DNA of 41,165 bases, taken from assembly GCA_016234555.1 (NCBI GenBank), contig JACRBJ010000098.1:1-41165 (forward strand), given 5' to 3'. Below are positions 1 through 7,187 of the stretch, piece after piece (position 1 is the stretch's first letter; every line of letters starts with the position of its first letter). Source of the DNA: Chloroflexota bacterium. GTDB taxonomy: Bacteria > Chloroflexota > Anaerolineae > Anaerolineales > Villigracilaceae. Made by a program: the position numbers and the translations under genes. The notes under the pieces are model-generated. The model had not been told where the DNA came from. It did not search any database and saw only the letters and a list, made by a program, of their open reading frames with translations.

Positions 1-495
1 ATTAATAATCCATTCCATCCCACCGGACATGACAGATTGCGAACCGGAACTGGAACCGGAACTGGCGCCAGATTGAACCTGACGCATGTCGTTGAGCTGT
101 TGCTTTGAATTGTCTTCCGGCATCGGCGAAACGCTGACCTTCGGGGGGACCGGGACAACAGGTGTGCTGCTGACCTTTGTTCCATTACCTGATGGTTCAT
201 CCTGCCCGGATCCCTGGGTTGTATCTTTCTGTGTCGATCCAGGTTCATCAACAGGGGAGGATTGGGATGATGGTCGTACTCCCGTCACCGGTTCAGGGTG
301 GGTGTAAACAGGCGGTTTATAGTTATTTTGTTCCGGCGCTTTTTCCGCAACTGGCGTTTCAGTTTGAGCAGCGGCGGGAATCTGTTTTTCGGGGCTTCCG
401 CAACTCGCAAGCAGCATGGAAAGAATCACCAAAATATTCAGCAATATCGCGATGGAAGACTGTCTGTATGTGCCAAAGTGTCGTTTAAAATTCAT
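1..495 (-). CDS. Putative lipoprotein, N-terminal part (runs off the left edge)
   Basis: The minus strand is open from an ATG at 495 to the window edge, giving 165 residues without a stop. The N-terminus is basic (MNFKRHFGTYRQ), followed by a hydrophobic stretch at about residues 15-30 ending in a lipobox LLASCG, so the protein is predicted to be exported and lipid-anchored at Cys32. The rest is a low-complexity linker rich in Pro, Ser, Thr, Gln and Glu, ending in SGASSGSSSGS repeats. No folded domain is visible, so any functional domain would lie beyond the window. A weak Shine-Dalgarno (AAGGGA) lies about 12 bases upstream. I do not recognise a family; the lipoprotein call is firm, the role unknown. 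Confidence 0.72.
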   Translation of the reverse strand, partial: MNFKRHFGTYRQSSIAILLNILVILSMLLASCGSPEKQIPAAAQTETPVAEKAPEQNNYKPPVYTHPEPVTGVRPSSQSSPVDEPGSTQKDTTQGSGQDEPSGNGTKVSSTPVVPVPPKVSVSPMPEDNSKQQLNDMRQVQSGASSGSSSGSQSVMSGGMEWIIN

Positions 496-608
496 ATGGA
501 GTGAATCCCTTGTAGTTTTGTGTTTTTTCAAATGGTTGTTGGAAGGGGAATTGGATCAATTTCGCAAATCCCGCTGATCCCTTTGTCAGTCGTTCAATAG
601 TGGAGAGT

Positions 609-640
609 TTTTTCACCCCCCAAATAGTTGGGGTGAAAAA
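609..640. terminator. Bidirectional hairpin upstream of the lipoprotein gene
   Basis: An 11-bp perfect inverted repeat, TTTTTCACCCC (609-619) and GGGGTGAAAAA (630-640), encloses a 10-nt loop. The T and A ends make it terminator-like in both directions. It lies in the 5' region of the leftward lipoprotein gene, so it may insulate that gene from transcription entering from the right. Confidence 0.55.
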
Positions 641-788
641 TCAGAGGTGATTGCGCCCGGCTGGATGCGAAGGCAACTGTGCAAAGAGCAGGGCAATTAC
701 GATGTTTAGATTAGGTTTTCTTTGAATATTCATTGGACTGGTTTTCCTTATTGATATCCTTTCTGTTATGGTTGCCCCGCATGATACG

Positions 789-815
789 AAAACAGGCCGG
801 AAGGTATCCGGCCTG
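789..815 (-). terminator. Rho-independent terminator, leftward
   Basis: Read on the minus strand, CAGGCCGGA pairs perfectly with TCCGGCCTG across the five-base loop TACCT and is followed immediately by TTTTC. This is a classic intrinsic terminator for leftward transcription. The only leftward gene trace upstream of it is the RHS fragment at 996-1167, so it is probably the old terminator of that gene. Confidence 0.7.
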
Positions 816-995
816 TGTCGTTAGGAAAATCAGTGTATGGAGTGTTTGTGGATTACCCCATCTCCACCCATGTCAACTATTAGGTTCGACAAACAGTGAT
901 ATAAACGTGTTCCCCTAATATTGTGAAACCCAATCTGCTATAACGCCAACCTTTTGTAGCATCTGCCTGCTTTGCTGTCTAGTTTGGCCATCCGC

Positions 996-1167
996 TTACA
1001 AGTACACCAAATCCCAGTCTTGCATCTCTCCCGTAAACCCATACGCGGACTGACCTGCCCCGCCAGATTGACTCACCTCCCCATACGGACTGTACGACGC
1101 GGCATACGTCACCGCGCCAGTTTGCGAGGTGAGTTGACGCACACTTCCCAACGCATCACCGAGGAAG
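996..1167 (-). pseudogene. RHS-repeat core fragment
   Basis: The minus strand encodes FLGDALGSVRQLTSQTGAVT followed by YAASYSPYGEVSQSGG and AYGFTGEMQDWDLVYL. This matches the RHS-repeat-associated core consensus (DALGSVRQLTD...YDPFG...GFTGE...GLVYL) found near the C-terminus of RHS/YD-repeat and polymorphic toxin proteins. Only about 57 residues remain. The frame stops directly after VYL, where RARYYDP is usually found, and upstream of FLGD the match ends abruptly against an unrelated gene tail on the other strand. There is no start or ribosome-binding site. It is a decayed remnant, served by the leftward terminator at 789-815. Confidence 0.85.
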
Positions 1168-1173
1168 GTCATA

Positions 1174-1472
1174 CAGGAAAAAACTATGACATCACAGGTG
1201 CCGAAGCCCTTGATTACTGGCAAGTCGCAAAAATCCTAAGCCAAACTTTGGGACGCAAAATTAAATATCGAAATCCGAACCCGTTGTATTTCCTCTTTGA
1301 AACTGTTCGACGCGGCACGCCATTCATGCTGGCACTGGTCATGCTGGGTCTTTACACCTCTACATGGCTTGGCATGGCAAAGTCCATCACAAATCAGGTC
1401 GAAAAAATAACAGGCAAAAAACCAATATCGTTTAAACAAGATGCTGAGGATTATATAGATTTTTGGAGGTGA
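1174..1472 (+). pseudogene. C-terminal remnant of an NmrA-like NAD(P)-binding oxidoreductase
   Basis: From about 1174 the plus strand reads KNYDITGAEALDYWQVAKIL and continues with LGRKIKYRNPNPL, ending in EKITGKKPISFKQDAEDYIDFW and a stop. This is the typical tail of atypical SDR/NmrA-family proteins (YDLTGPEALT...EILSEVLGRPI...ltGr.P.sf..f..dy). The Rossmann half with the GxxGxxG nucleotide-binding loop is absent, because upstream sequence is the antisense of the RHS fragment. The longer open frame beginning at 972 reads through that antisense and should not be taken as one protein. It is a truncated, presumably non-functional gene. Confidence 0.8.
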
Positions 1473-1685
1473 TGGTTCGCGCCTGGTCAGATGACATTCT
1501 TCCATTACACATTTTTTCAGACATCCTAAAATACATCTCCACTTTCGGAGAGAATATGAAAACAGGATGCTGTCTATTTTATGGCGCGTTTATGCACATT
1601 CTCCATGTTGTAACTGTTGTTTCGGGCAGCACAATCGGCTTTGGAAACAATAACCATGTTGTACGGATAGTTAGTGAAATGATCG

Positions 1686-1726
1686 AAACAAGCGCATCCA
1701 GCCGCGATTGGATGCGCTTGTTTTCC
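1686..1726 (+). terminator. Strong intrinsic terminator after the oxidoreductase remnant
   Basis: A perfect 15-bp stem (AAACAAGCGCATCCA at 1686-1700 and its complement at 1709-1723) closes an 8-nt loop and runs into TTTT. It can act on both strands. It separates the remnant region from the membrane-protein operon that starts at 1828. The rest of 1473-1827 shows no gene I can support. Confidence 0.75.
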
Positions 1727-1782
1727 TGAATCTTCTGTCATATTTTTGAAACCAAGCCTGCTCATTTGGAAATCCAGGTTTT

Positions 1783-1798
1783 GGATACATCTGTATCC
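1783..1798. promoter_or_regulatory. Palindromic operator candidate upstream of the membrane-protein operon
   Basis: GGATACA (1783-1789), a 2-bp centre TC, and TGTATCC (1792-1798) form a perfect 7+7 palindrome 30 bp before the first start codon of the operon. Its size fits a dimeric HTH regulator such as TetR or MarR families. No well-spaced -35/-10 pair could be assigned around it, so the role is an inference. Confidence 0.4.
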
Positions 1799-1827
1799 CT
1801 ATAAAAAATCGTAAAAAAGGAAACACA

Positions 1828-2265
1828 ATGAACATATCCACTCTTCGTATTTTGTTTGCCATCTTTCTCATTGCGCATGGATTGATGACCATGAGTCTCG
1901 CCACCGTGCCAGTCCCTGCACAGGGAGCATTGCGCACGCCTTACTTTCCAGCCTGGTGGCGATCAAATGTAGATGACGCCTGGCCAGCCATGCGTATTGG
2001 ATTGAATCCACCCCTGGTACGCACAGTTGGCTGGCTCCTCTGGCTTGTCATTCTGGCACTCTTTGTTGCCGCCGGAGTAGGTCTGCTGGGATTGCCGGGG
2101 CTGGCGGGTATCTGGCAGACGCTTGCACTGATCGCCGCTGTGCTTTCGCTGATTTTGCTCGCCTTCTATTGGCATCCCTGGCTGGTGGTGGGTGTGCTGT
2201 TGAACATCGGCATTGTGGGCGGTGTGTATCTGGGGTGGTTCACGCGCTGGTTTGCGGTCAAATAG
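1828..2265 (+). CDS. Small integral membrane protein, first gene of the operon
   Basis: The 145-residue product has about four hydrophobic helices (roughly residues 5-28, 64-86, 90-111 and 115-137) with an extracytoplasmic-type loop rich in Pro and Trp between helices 1 and 2. It starts at an ATG preceded by AAAAAAGGAAAC. The length and four-helix layout are reminiscent of DoxX-like proteins, but I see no diagnostic motif, so I leave it unnamed. The next gene follows nine bases after the stop with its Shine-Dalgarno overlapping this stop (TAGGTGA), which indicates translational coupling within an operon running to about 6866. Confidence 0.7.
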   Translation: MNISTLRILFAIFLIAHGLMTMSLATVPVPAQGALRTPYFPAWWRSNVDDAWPAMRIGLNPPLVRTVGWLLWLVILALFVAAGVGLLGLPGLAGIWQTLALIAAVLSLILLAFYWHPWLVVGVLLNIGIVGGVYLGWFTRWFAVK

Positions 2266-2274
2266 GTGAATTCA

Positions 2275-3096
2275 ATGAATATAAAAATGAAAACAGCCTA
2301 TGTGCTTTCCATGCTGATTGCCGCCTTTGCAGTGATTGCCTCCGCAGGCGGACTTTTCCTGAATGGACTGTATCGTGATAATGCGTTTGTCACCACCACC
2401 TGGTTGGGCAATGACGCGGTCACGCTTTTTCTGGCAGTACCGATTTTGATGACAGCGCTGTACTATTCATCACACGGCTCTATGAAGGCGCAGTTGATCT
2501 GGATGGGCGCGCTGGATTACATGCTCTACAACTATGCGTTCTATCTCTTCGGTACAGCTTTCAACGCTTTCTTTTTGATCTATGCTGCCCTGTTGGGGTT
2601 ATCCATCCTTGCGCTGATCTTCGGGTTGGTAAATCTCGATGTAAACAGGATCAGCCGCCAGTTCCGCGAAAGGACGCCTGTCAAATGGATTGGCGGCTAC
2701 TTTCTATTCGTGGCATTCGGCTTGAGCACGGTTTATATCATGCAGTCCATCGGCTTTATTTTCACAGAACAACTTCCCTCCATTGTCCAAATCAGTGGGC
2801 ATCCCACCAGTATTGTTTTTGCCCTGGATTTGGCCCTGCTTGTGCCGTGGCTGATCCTGGGTGCGTTGTGGTTGATGAAGCGCCTGCCTTGGGGTTATGT
2901 GATCGCCGGTATTCTCAGTGTCAAAGGACCGCTATACACACTCGTACTTGCGGTGAATTCTGTGCTGGTAATGCGGGCAGGGTTGTCAGCAACAAACGAA
3001 CTTCCGTTATGGGGCACGCTGACCGCGCTCGGCTTGATCGCGGGCGGCCTGTTCTATGGAAATATGCAAAATGACGAAGGAGAATCCAAACGATGA
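2275..3096 (+). CDS. Polytopic membrane protein of unknown function
   Basis: A 273-residue protein with about seven hydrophobic segments and short charged loops (for example RQFRERTPVKW near the middle). I chose the ATG at 2275 because TAGGTGA sits six bases upstream; the in-frame GTG at 2266, directly after the previous stop, has no ribosome-binding site of its own. The stop overlaps the next start by four bases (ATGA). No catalytic signature or transporter motif was recognised. Context with two DUF4386-like paralogues suggests a membrane-protein set expressed together, substrate unknown. Confidence 0.7.
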   Translation: MNIKMKTAYVLSMLIAAFAVIASAGGLFLNGLYRDNAFVTTTWLGNDAVTLFLAVPILMTALYYSSHGSMKAQLIWMGALDYMLYNYAFYLFGTAFNAFFLIYAALLGLSILALIFGLVNLDVNRISRQFRERTPVKWIGGYFLFVAFGLSTVYIMQSIGFIFTEQLPSIVQISGHPTSIVFALDLALLVPWLILGALWLMKRLPWGYVIAGILSVKGPLYTLVLAVNSVLVMRAGLSATNELPLWGTLTALGLIAGGLFYGNMQNDEGESKR

Positions 3097-3818
3097 ACAA
3101 ATCAAAAATTGAAACCGATGCGCGCTGGAACAATTTCTACAAGTTTGCGGCAATCGCGGCGCTGCTGATCGTGCTGGTGGGGCTGGTGGATATCGTCACT
3201 TCCATGACAGGCGGGGAGGTGCAGGAGAACGGCGCAGTCAATGTTGTCGATTGGTTTATGTTGTTTCAAACCAACCGTCTTGCCGCGCTCGGTAATCTGG
3301 GACTGTTCAATATCCTGACGCTCAGTTTGGGGATTCCGTTGTATCTAGCGCTCTTTAATATCCACAGGCAAGCCAATCCTTCGTTCGGCGGATTGGCTCT
3401 CATTTTGTTCGTGATGGGAACAGGAATATACATTTCGAGCAACACCGTCTTTTCCATGCTGGCACTCAGCAACCAATATGCGGTGGCAACTGAAATTGAA
3501 AAACCCCTGCTCGAAGCGGCGGGGCGCGCGCTCCTCGCCCAAGGAGCCGATTTGACTCCCGGCACGTTCATGGGATTCTTCTTCACCCAATCTGCCGCCA
3601 TGCTGATGTCCTTCGTGCTATTGCGAGGTGGGATTTTCAGCAAAACGACTGGATGCTTGGGGCTGGTGGGCTTTGGATTAATGCTGATCTTCTTTTTCAT
3701 CACCGCGTTTGCACCAGCACAATTCACCACGGCGCTGATGATTTCCGCGCCCGGCGGATTGTTGTTGATGGCATATCAGATTCTGCTTGCGCGCAGGCTG
3801 TTTCAACTTGCCAGATAA
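3093..3818 (+). CDS. DUF4386-like membrane protein (paralogue 1)
   Basis: The 241-residue product has six or so hydrophobic helices. The first is at residues 17-37, followed by a loop and the segment DWFMLFQTNRLAALGNLGL. A second landmark is SMLALSNQYAVATE, and a third is GGIFSKTTGCLGLVG. The overall arrangement resembles DUF4386-type membrane proteins. The same three landmarks recur in the gene at 4336-5034 (DWFALFQQNK, EMLALSEQYAAAT, NVFSKTTAYARI), so the two are paralogues. It starts in a four-base overlap with the upstream gene and has AAGGAGAA spaced upstream within that gene. Function is unknown. Confidence 0.65.
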   Translation: MNKSKIETDARWNNFYKFAAIAALLIVLVGLVDIVTSMTGGEVQENGAVNVVDWFMLFQTNRLAALGNLGLFNILTLSLGIPLYLALFNIHRQANPSFGGLALILFVMGTGIYISSNTVFSMLALSNQYAVATEIEKPLLEAAGRALLAQGADLTPGTFMGFFFTQSAAMLMSFVLLRGGIFSKTTGCLGLVGFGLMLIFFFITAFAPAQFTTALMISAPGGLLLMAYQILLARRLFQLAR

Positions 3819-3832
3819 GGAGAATATAAATT

Positions 3833-4339
3833 ATGTCAGGCATCGGACATCTTGCGGCTGGATTTGCGGCAAAGTCGACCGCGCCAAAAATACCGCTCTG
3901 GGTTTTGCTAGTCGCTTCGGAGACAAACGACCTGTTGTACCTTTTGTTCTCAGCTACAGGGATCGAGCCCAAGGCGGACATCGTCACAATGGACTTTGTT
4001 CAGGGCGTCAGGTTTTCGGCAGTGGTTTCCAATCCCTGGTCGCACGGGCTCTTCATGTCCGTCGTCTGGTCTGCGATTGTGGCGGGGATTGCCTTCCTGT
4101 TCTATTGGGATCGACGAGCAAGCATGCTCATTGGGGCAGTAGCTCTCAGTCACTGGGCGCTGGATTTCCTCATGCACTCAAACCTGCCCATCTTCTTTGA
4201 CGGATCACTTTTGGTCGGACTCGGACTGGAAAATTCTGGAATGGGTTTCCTGTTTATGACCATCTTCGATATTGTTATCTTGGCTGTGGGCGTTATCATC
4301 TACTTCCGCGCAAAGTCGAAAAGGAATGAAAAGATATGA
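3833..4339 (+). CDS. Membrane protein, possibly YdjM/PF04307-like metal-dependent hydrolase
   Basis: The 168-residue protein carries histidine/aspartate motifs at helix ends: GHLAAGFAA near residue 5, ETND near 31, NPWSHGLFMS around 66-75, and LSHWALDFLMH around 103-113, with about five hydrophobic helices. Paired SHG and SHWALD motifs in a small membrane protein resemble the membrane-bound hydrolases of the YdjM type, which is known for its conserved His/Asp set but not for a defined substrate. AAGGAGAATATAAATT lies before the ATG, and the stop overlaps the next start (ATGA). It is sandwiched between the two DUF4386-like paralogues. The family assignment is tentative. Confidence 0.5.
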   Translation: MSGIGHLAAGFAAKSTAPKIPLWVLLVASETNDLLYLLFSATGIEPKADIVTMDFVQGVRFSAVVSNPWSHGLFMSVVWSAIVAGIAFLFYWDRRASMLIGAVALSHWALDFLMHSNLPIFFDGSLLVGLGLENSGMGFLFMTIFDIVILAVGVIIYFRAKSKRNEKI

Positions 4340-5034
4340 TCGCATCAGAGAAAAAAATCAATTCTCCTGACTGGAAGAGTCTCCACTTGATCGGCGGTGT
4401 TTGTTCCCTGCTCATGGTCGCGATCATCCTTGGGCAGTTCGTTGTCTTCATGTCTGCGCCACCTCCGCTCGAAGGGACGGCGGTTGACTGGTTTGCGTTG
4501 TTCCAACAAAATAAATTCATGGGATTGCTGGCTTTCGAGTTGTTGATGGTCGTCTACGTCATTCTCTCGATCCCGCTGGCTCTCGCTTTGTATGCCGCAC
4601 TCCGTCGAACGGATCAATCGTTTGCTGCCATCTATCTGGCTCTCTCCCTAATCGGGGCGATGTCCTTCATCGCGGCGCGTCCCGCTTTCGAAATGCTTGC
4701 CCTCAGCGAACAATATGCGGCAGCCACAACCAACACGCAGAAACTCGTATTCCTGGCGACGGGTGAGACGCTGGTCGCTGTCTTTCATGGCACAACCTTT
4801 CAGGTGAGTTATATTCTCGGTTCGATCAACGGTCTGATCCTCTCGATGATTATGCTGAAGAGCAATGTGTTCAGCAAAACGACCGCTTACGCGCGCATCG
4901 CTTCCAGCGTGTTGGATTTTGGGATTTTTGTGCCGACAATCGGACTTTACCTTTCGCTTTTCTCTGTCTTTGCCCTGTTGATCTGGAATATCCTTGTCGC
5001 CCTCAGGCTTCTGCAATTGGGCAGGGAGTCTTGA
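4336..5034 (+). CDS. DUF4386-like membrane protein (paralogue 2)
   Basis: A 232-residue polytopic protein with about six hydrophobic helices. It shares the DWFALFQ, MLALSEQYAAAT and FSKTT landmarks, at the same spacing, with the product of 3093-3818. This points to an old duplication within the operon, with the YdjM-like gene lying between the copies. It begins in a four-base overlap with the preceding stop. It lacks obvious catalytic residues and its function is unknown. Confidence 0.62.
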   Translation: MIASEKKINSPDWKSLHLIGGVCSLLMVAIILGQFVVFMSAPPPLEGTAVDWFALFQQNKFMGLLAFELLMVVYVILSIPLALALYAALRRTDQSFAAIYLALSLIGAMSFIAARPAFEMLALSEQYAAATTNTQKLVFLATGETLVAVFHGTTFQVSYILGSINGLILSMIMLKSNVFSKTTAYARIASSVLDFGIFVPTIGLYLSLFSVFALLIWNILVALRLLQLGRES

Positions 5035-5062
5035 AAAAAATTACCAAATAAAGAGAGTTTCA

Positions 5063-5851
5063 ATGAAAATCACCCTCATTATCGTTTCCATCATCCTCGT
5101 CCTGCTCCTGCTTGGCTGGATCGGATTGCATGTAAAGCCCCAACCTTTTGCCATGCCCGTGCTTCCCCAAGCCGAACAGGAAACTGTCCCGATTCCCGAT
5201 GGTTTGCCTGCGCCTGTCGAGCGGTTCTATCGAACCGTGTATGGTGCCCAGATGCCTTTGATCGACACAGTCGTTCTCACCGGACGCGGCAGAATCCGTC
5301 CGTTTGGCATCTGGCTCCCCGCGCGCTTTGTGATGGTTCACAACACAGGCAAGGACTACCGTCACTATTTCGAGGCGACATTTTTTGGTCTGCCATTTCT
5401 CAAAGTCAATGAAGGTTATGTGGATGATGAAAGTTTCTTCGAGAGTCCGATGGGCACGTACTACGACGACCAGAATACCAATCAGGGTGCAAACCTGGCG
5501 CTCTGGGCTGAGGGCGGATGGTTTCCCTCGATCTGGCTGACCGACCCGAGAGTACGCTGGGAAGCGGTGAATGAAAATACAGCCCTGTTATTCGTCCCAT
5601 TCGAGGACAAAATCGAAACCTTCGTCGTGCGCTTCAATCCACAGACAGGGCTGGTGGACCTGATGGAAGTGATGCGTTTCAAAAAACCAACCGACAGGGA
5701 AAAGACGCTCTGGATTACCAGTTCATCCGGGGATGGTTCGGTTTCCTATGCTACCTGGCTGGATGACGGCAAACCCTGGGCTGAACTTTCGCTGGAGAAG
5801 ATCGTTTTCAATGCAGACGTAAGCGAATACATCCGCGCACGCGGTCAGTAA
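5063..5851 (+). CDS. DUF6544-like membrane-anchored protein
   Basis: A 262-residue protein with a single N-terminal membrane anchor (residues 4-21) and a soluble remainder. The segment LWAEGGWFPSIWLTDPRVRW, then EAVNENTALLFVPFEDKIET and FVVRFNPQTGLVDLMEVMRF, matches the layout I associate with DUF6544 proteins (WFPS...VRWEAI...F.FD..G). I chose the ATG at 5063, with AAAGAGAG upstream, over the longer open frame that starts at 4994, because that extension overlaps the previous gene and lies before the anchor helix. No enzymatic role is known for the family. It sits 28 bases after the DUF4386-like gene and is probably co-transcribed. Confidence 0.7.
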   Translation: MKITLIIVSIILVLLLLGWIGLHVKPQPFAMPVLPQAEQETVPIPDGLPAPVERFYRTVYGAQMPLIDTVVLTGRGRIRPFGIWLPARFVMVHNTGKDYRHYFEATFFGLPFLKVNEGYVDDESFFESPMGTYYDDQNTNQGANLALWAEGGWFPSIWLTDPRVRWEAVNENTALLFVPFEDKIETFVVRFNPQTGLVDLMEVMRFKKPTDREKTLWITSSSGDGSVSYATWLDDGKPWAELSLEKIVFNADVSEYIRARGQ

Positions 5852-5906
5852 GGGCTGTCAAGTGCCCCATGATTTTGTAAAATTCTGATTTCTTTGGGAG
5901 AAAAAA

Positions 5907-6866
5907 ATGAAGCAAAAAGGAAGGTCTGTGATGTTGATTATTTCGCTCGCGCTGGCTGCATTTGTCCTCTTTCTTTACCTGCCCTATCGCCGCGACATTA
6001 ATAACAAGTATGTCCAGCTTGCATCGATTGAACGACAGGTTGTTGAGACAGAGTGCGGTCCAATTGAAGCCGCCATTCAAGGCGAAGGCGAGGTTGTGCT
6101 GGTGAGTCATGGGATTGGCGGCGGCTTCGACCAGGGCTTGGGACTGGCAAAGGCTTATCTGGGTGATGGATATAAGATCATCGCGCCGTCGCGTTTTGGC
6201 TATCATGCCTCACCGCTTCCTGCGGGTGCCACACCTGCCAGCCAGGCTGATGCTTTTGTCTGTTTGTTGGACGCCCTGAAAATAGATAAGGCTGTGGTTG
6301 TGGCAAATTCGGCTGGGGGCACATCCTCTGTTCAAATGGCGTTGCGCCACCCCGAGCGGATTCGCGCCTTGATCCTTGTATCGAGCGCCGCGCCAACCGT
6401 CGGCGAATATATTACGCTGCCGCCCAAACCCGTTATCCAGTTTGTTTTTAGTTCAGACTTCCTGATGTGGCTTATCACCACCCACTTTCAAACCACGATG
6501 CAGCCAGTCGTGGGCGTTCCAGACGGCTACCCACTTTCAGAGACAGAGCAGGTCATGGTCTCGGATGTGATTCGTTCCATTCTGCCCATCAAACCGCGCA
6601 CGGCGGGATTTGTCTTCGATATGTTCACCTCCAACCTTGATATGGATCAACACCCAGATCGATATCCAATGGAAGAAATCAGCGTTCCAACGCTGGTAAT
6701 CCACGCTGTGGACGATTCGCTGGCGAAGTATGAAAACGCCGAAGCGCTGGCGGCGCGTATTCCCAACGCGAAGTTGTTGTCCATTCCCAAGGGCGGGCAT
6801 TTGCTGTTAAGTCAGGGCGATGCCGTTCGCTCAGAAGTCGCGCGCTTCCTGCAATCCGTAAGATAA
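5907..6866 (+). CDS. Membrane-anchored alpha/beta hydrolase
   Basis: The 319-residue protein begins with a hydrophobic anchor (residues 8-27) followed by an alpha/beta-hydrolase fold. Visible are the oxyanion-side LVSHGIGGG (about 65-73), the nucleophile elbow VVANSAGGTS with Ser135, the acid in VIHAVDDSLAKYEN near residue 269, and the histidine in PKGGHLLLSQ near 298. The usual GxSxG is AxSxG-like here (A-N-S-A-G), a tolerated variant. Substrate cannot be read from the sequence; esterases, lipases and haloperoxidase-like hydrolases share this pattern. TTTGGGAGAAAAAA precedes the ATG. It is the last gene of the membrane-protein run. Confidence 0.85.
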   Translation: MKQKGRSVMLIISLALAAFVLFLYLPYRRDINNKYVQLASIERQVVETECGPIEAAIQGEGEVVLVSHGIGGGFDQGLGLAKAYLGDGYKIIAPSRFGYHASPLPAGATPASQADAFVCLLDALKIDKAVVVANSAGGTSSVQMALRHPERIRALILVSSAAPTVGEYITLPPKPVIQFVFSSDFLMWLITTHFQTTMQPVVGVPDGYPLSETEQVMVSDVIRSILPIKPRTAGFVFDMFTSNLDMDQHPDRYPMEEISVPTLVIHAVDDSLAKYENAEALAARIPNAKLLSIPKGGHLLLSQGDAVRSEVARFLQSVR

Positions 6867-6908
6867 GTTGGCGCGTTCGGTTTAACAAATCCTGGCTTTA
6901 TGACAGGG

Positions 6909-6987
6909 CTCAACGCGACAGGCGCGAATATGAAAAATGTATGCAATAATTCGCGCCTGTCTATTCCTTGCGGAGTTTCGCGTTGAG
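6909..6987. repeat. Nested inverted repeat between the hydrolase gene and the speD promoter
   Basis: An inner pair GACAGGCGCGAAT (6917-6929) and ATTCGCGCCTGTC (6949-6961) matches perfectly over 13 bp. It is enclosed by an outer pair CTCAACGCG (6909-6917) and CGCGTTGAG (6979-6987). No T-run follows either arm, so it is not a textbook terminator, though it sits where the upstream operon should end. Apart from this element and the speD promoter and leader, 6867-7187 contains nothing else I can name. Confidence 0.6.
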
Positions 6988-7031
6988 GAAATTTTGACTT
7001 TTCAACCGCCATGTTAATTTTTTACAAAAGA

Positions 7032-7059
7032 TTGACATTCTGGCATAACATAGTATAAA
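7032..7059 (+). promoter_or_regulatory. Sigma-70-type promoter of speD-speE
   Basis: TTGACA at 7032-7037 and TATAAA at 7054-7059 are separated by 16 bp, close to the vegetative consensus. Transcription would begin near 7066, about seven bases before the structured leader and 120 bases before the speD start codon. Confidence 0.7.
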
Positions 7060-7072
7060 TGCACCCCTAGAG

Positions 7073-7175
7073 TCTATCCGAAGACTGTTTCACCCGTTAC
7101 ACAAGGCAAACATCTTGCGAATCGGGTTGAAATAAAAAGTTTGTGTTTTCGGATGGGTTCTTTATATTTTAACCC
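7073..7175 (+). promoter_or_regulatory. Structured speD leader RNA, riboswitch candidate
   Basis: Three helices can stack. P1 pairs CTATCCGAA (7074-7082) with TTCGGATGG (7148-7156). P2 pairs TTTCACCCG (7088-7096) with 7123-7132 with one bulged base. P3 pairs CAAG (7102-7105) with CTTG (7114-7117). The P3 loop GCAAAC (7106-7111) can pair with GTTTGT (7139-7144), forming a pseudoknot back to the P2-P1 joining segment. Next, GGGTT (7155-7159) can pair with AACCC (7171-7175) right beside the ribosome-binding site GGAGG. That pairing competes with the last base pairs of P1, a plausible translational switch. I cannot match it to a named riboswitch class. Function is inferred from position before polyamine genes. 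Confidence 0.5.
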
Positions 7176-7187
7176 CTGGAGGTGTAA

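Larger units (their letters stand above)
496..995. other. Gene-free stretch with two hairpins
   Basis: No convincing coding region is visible. The stretch holds the hairpin at 609-640 and a second, oriented one at 789-815. The 61-residue open frame at 733-918 has no ribosome-binding site or protein-like composition and is dismissed. Confidence 0.5.

Noticed and set aside
972..1472. A single 166-residue open frame on the plus strand
   Set aside because: Its first third is the antisense of RHS-core sequence; only the part from about 1174 has protein homology, so it is a chimera of remnants.
1463..1729. Open frame reaching the 1686-1723 hairpin
   Set aside because: It ends inside a perfect terminator stem, has no ribosome-binding site and no recognisable protein pattern.
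4648..5016. 122-residue antisense open frame inside the DUF4386-like gene
   Set aside because: Antisense of a clear membrane protein; its charged, low-hydrophobic composition is typical of the complementary strand of helix-coding DNA.
7073..7157. Assignment of the speD leader to a SAM-I or SAM-II riboswitch
   Set aside because: The SAM-I four-way junction with kink-turn and the SAM-II H-type core are not visible; only the general pseudoknot idea is shared.
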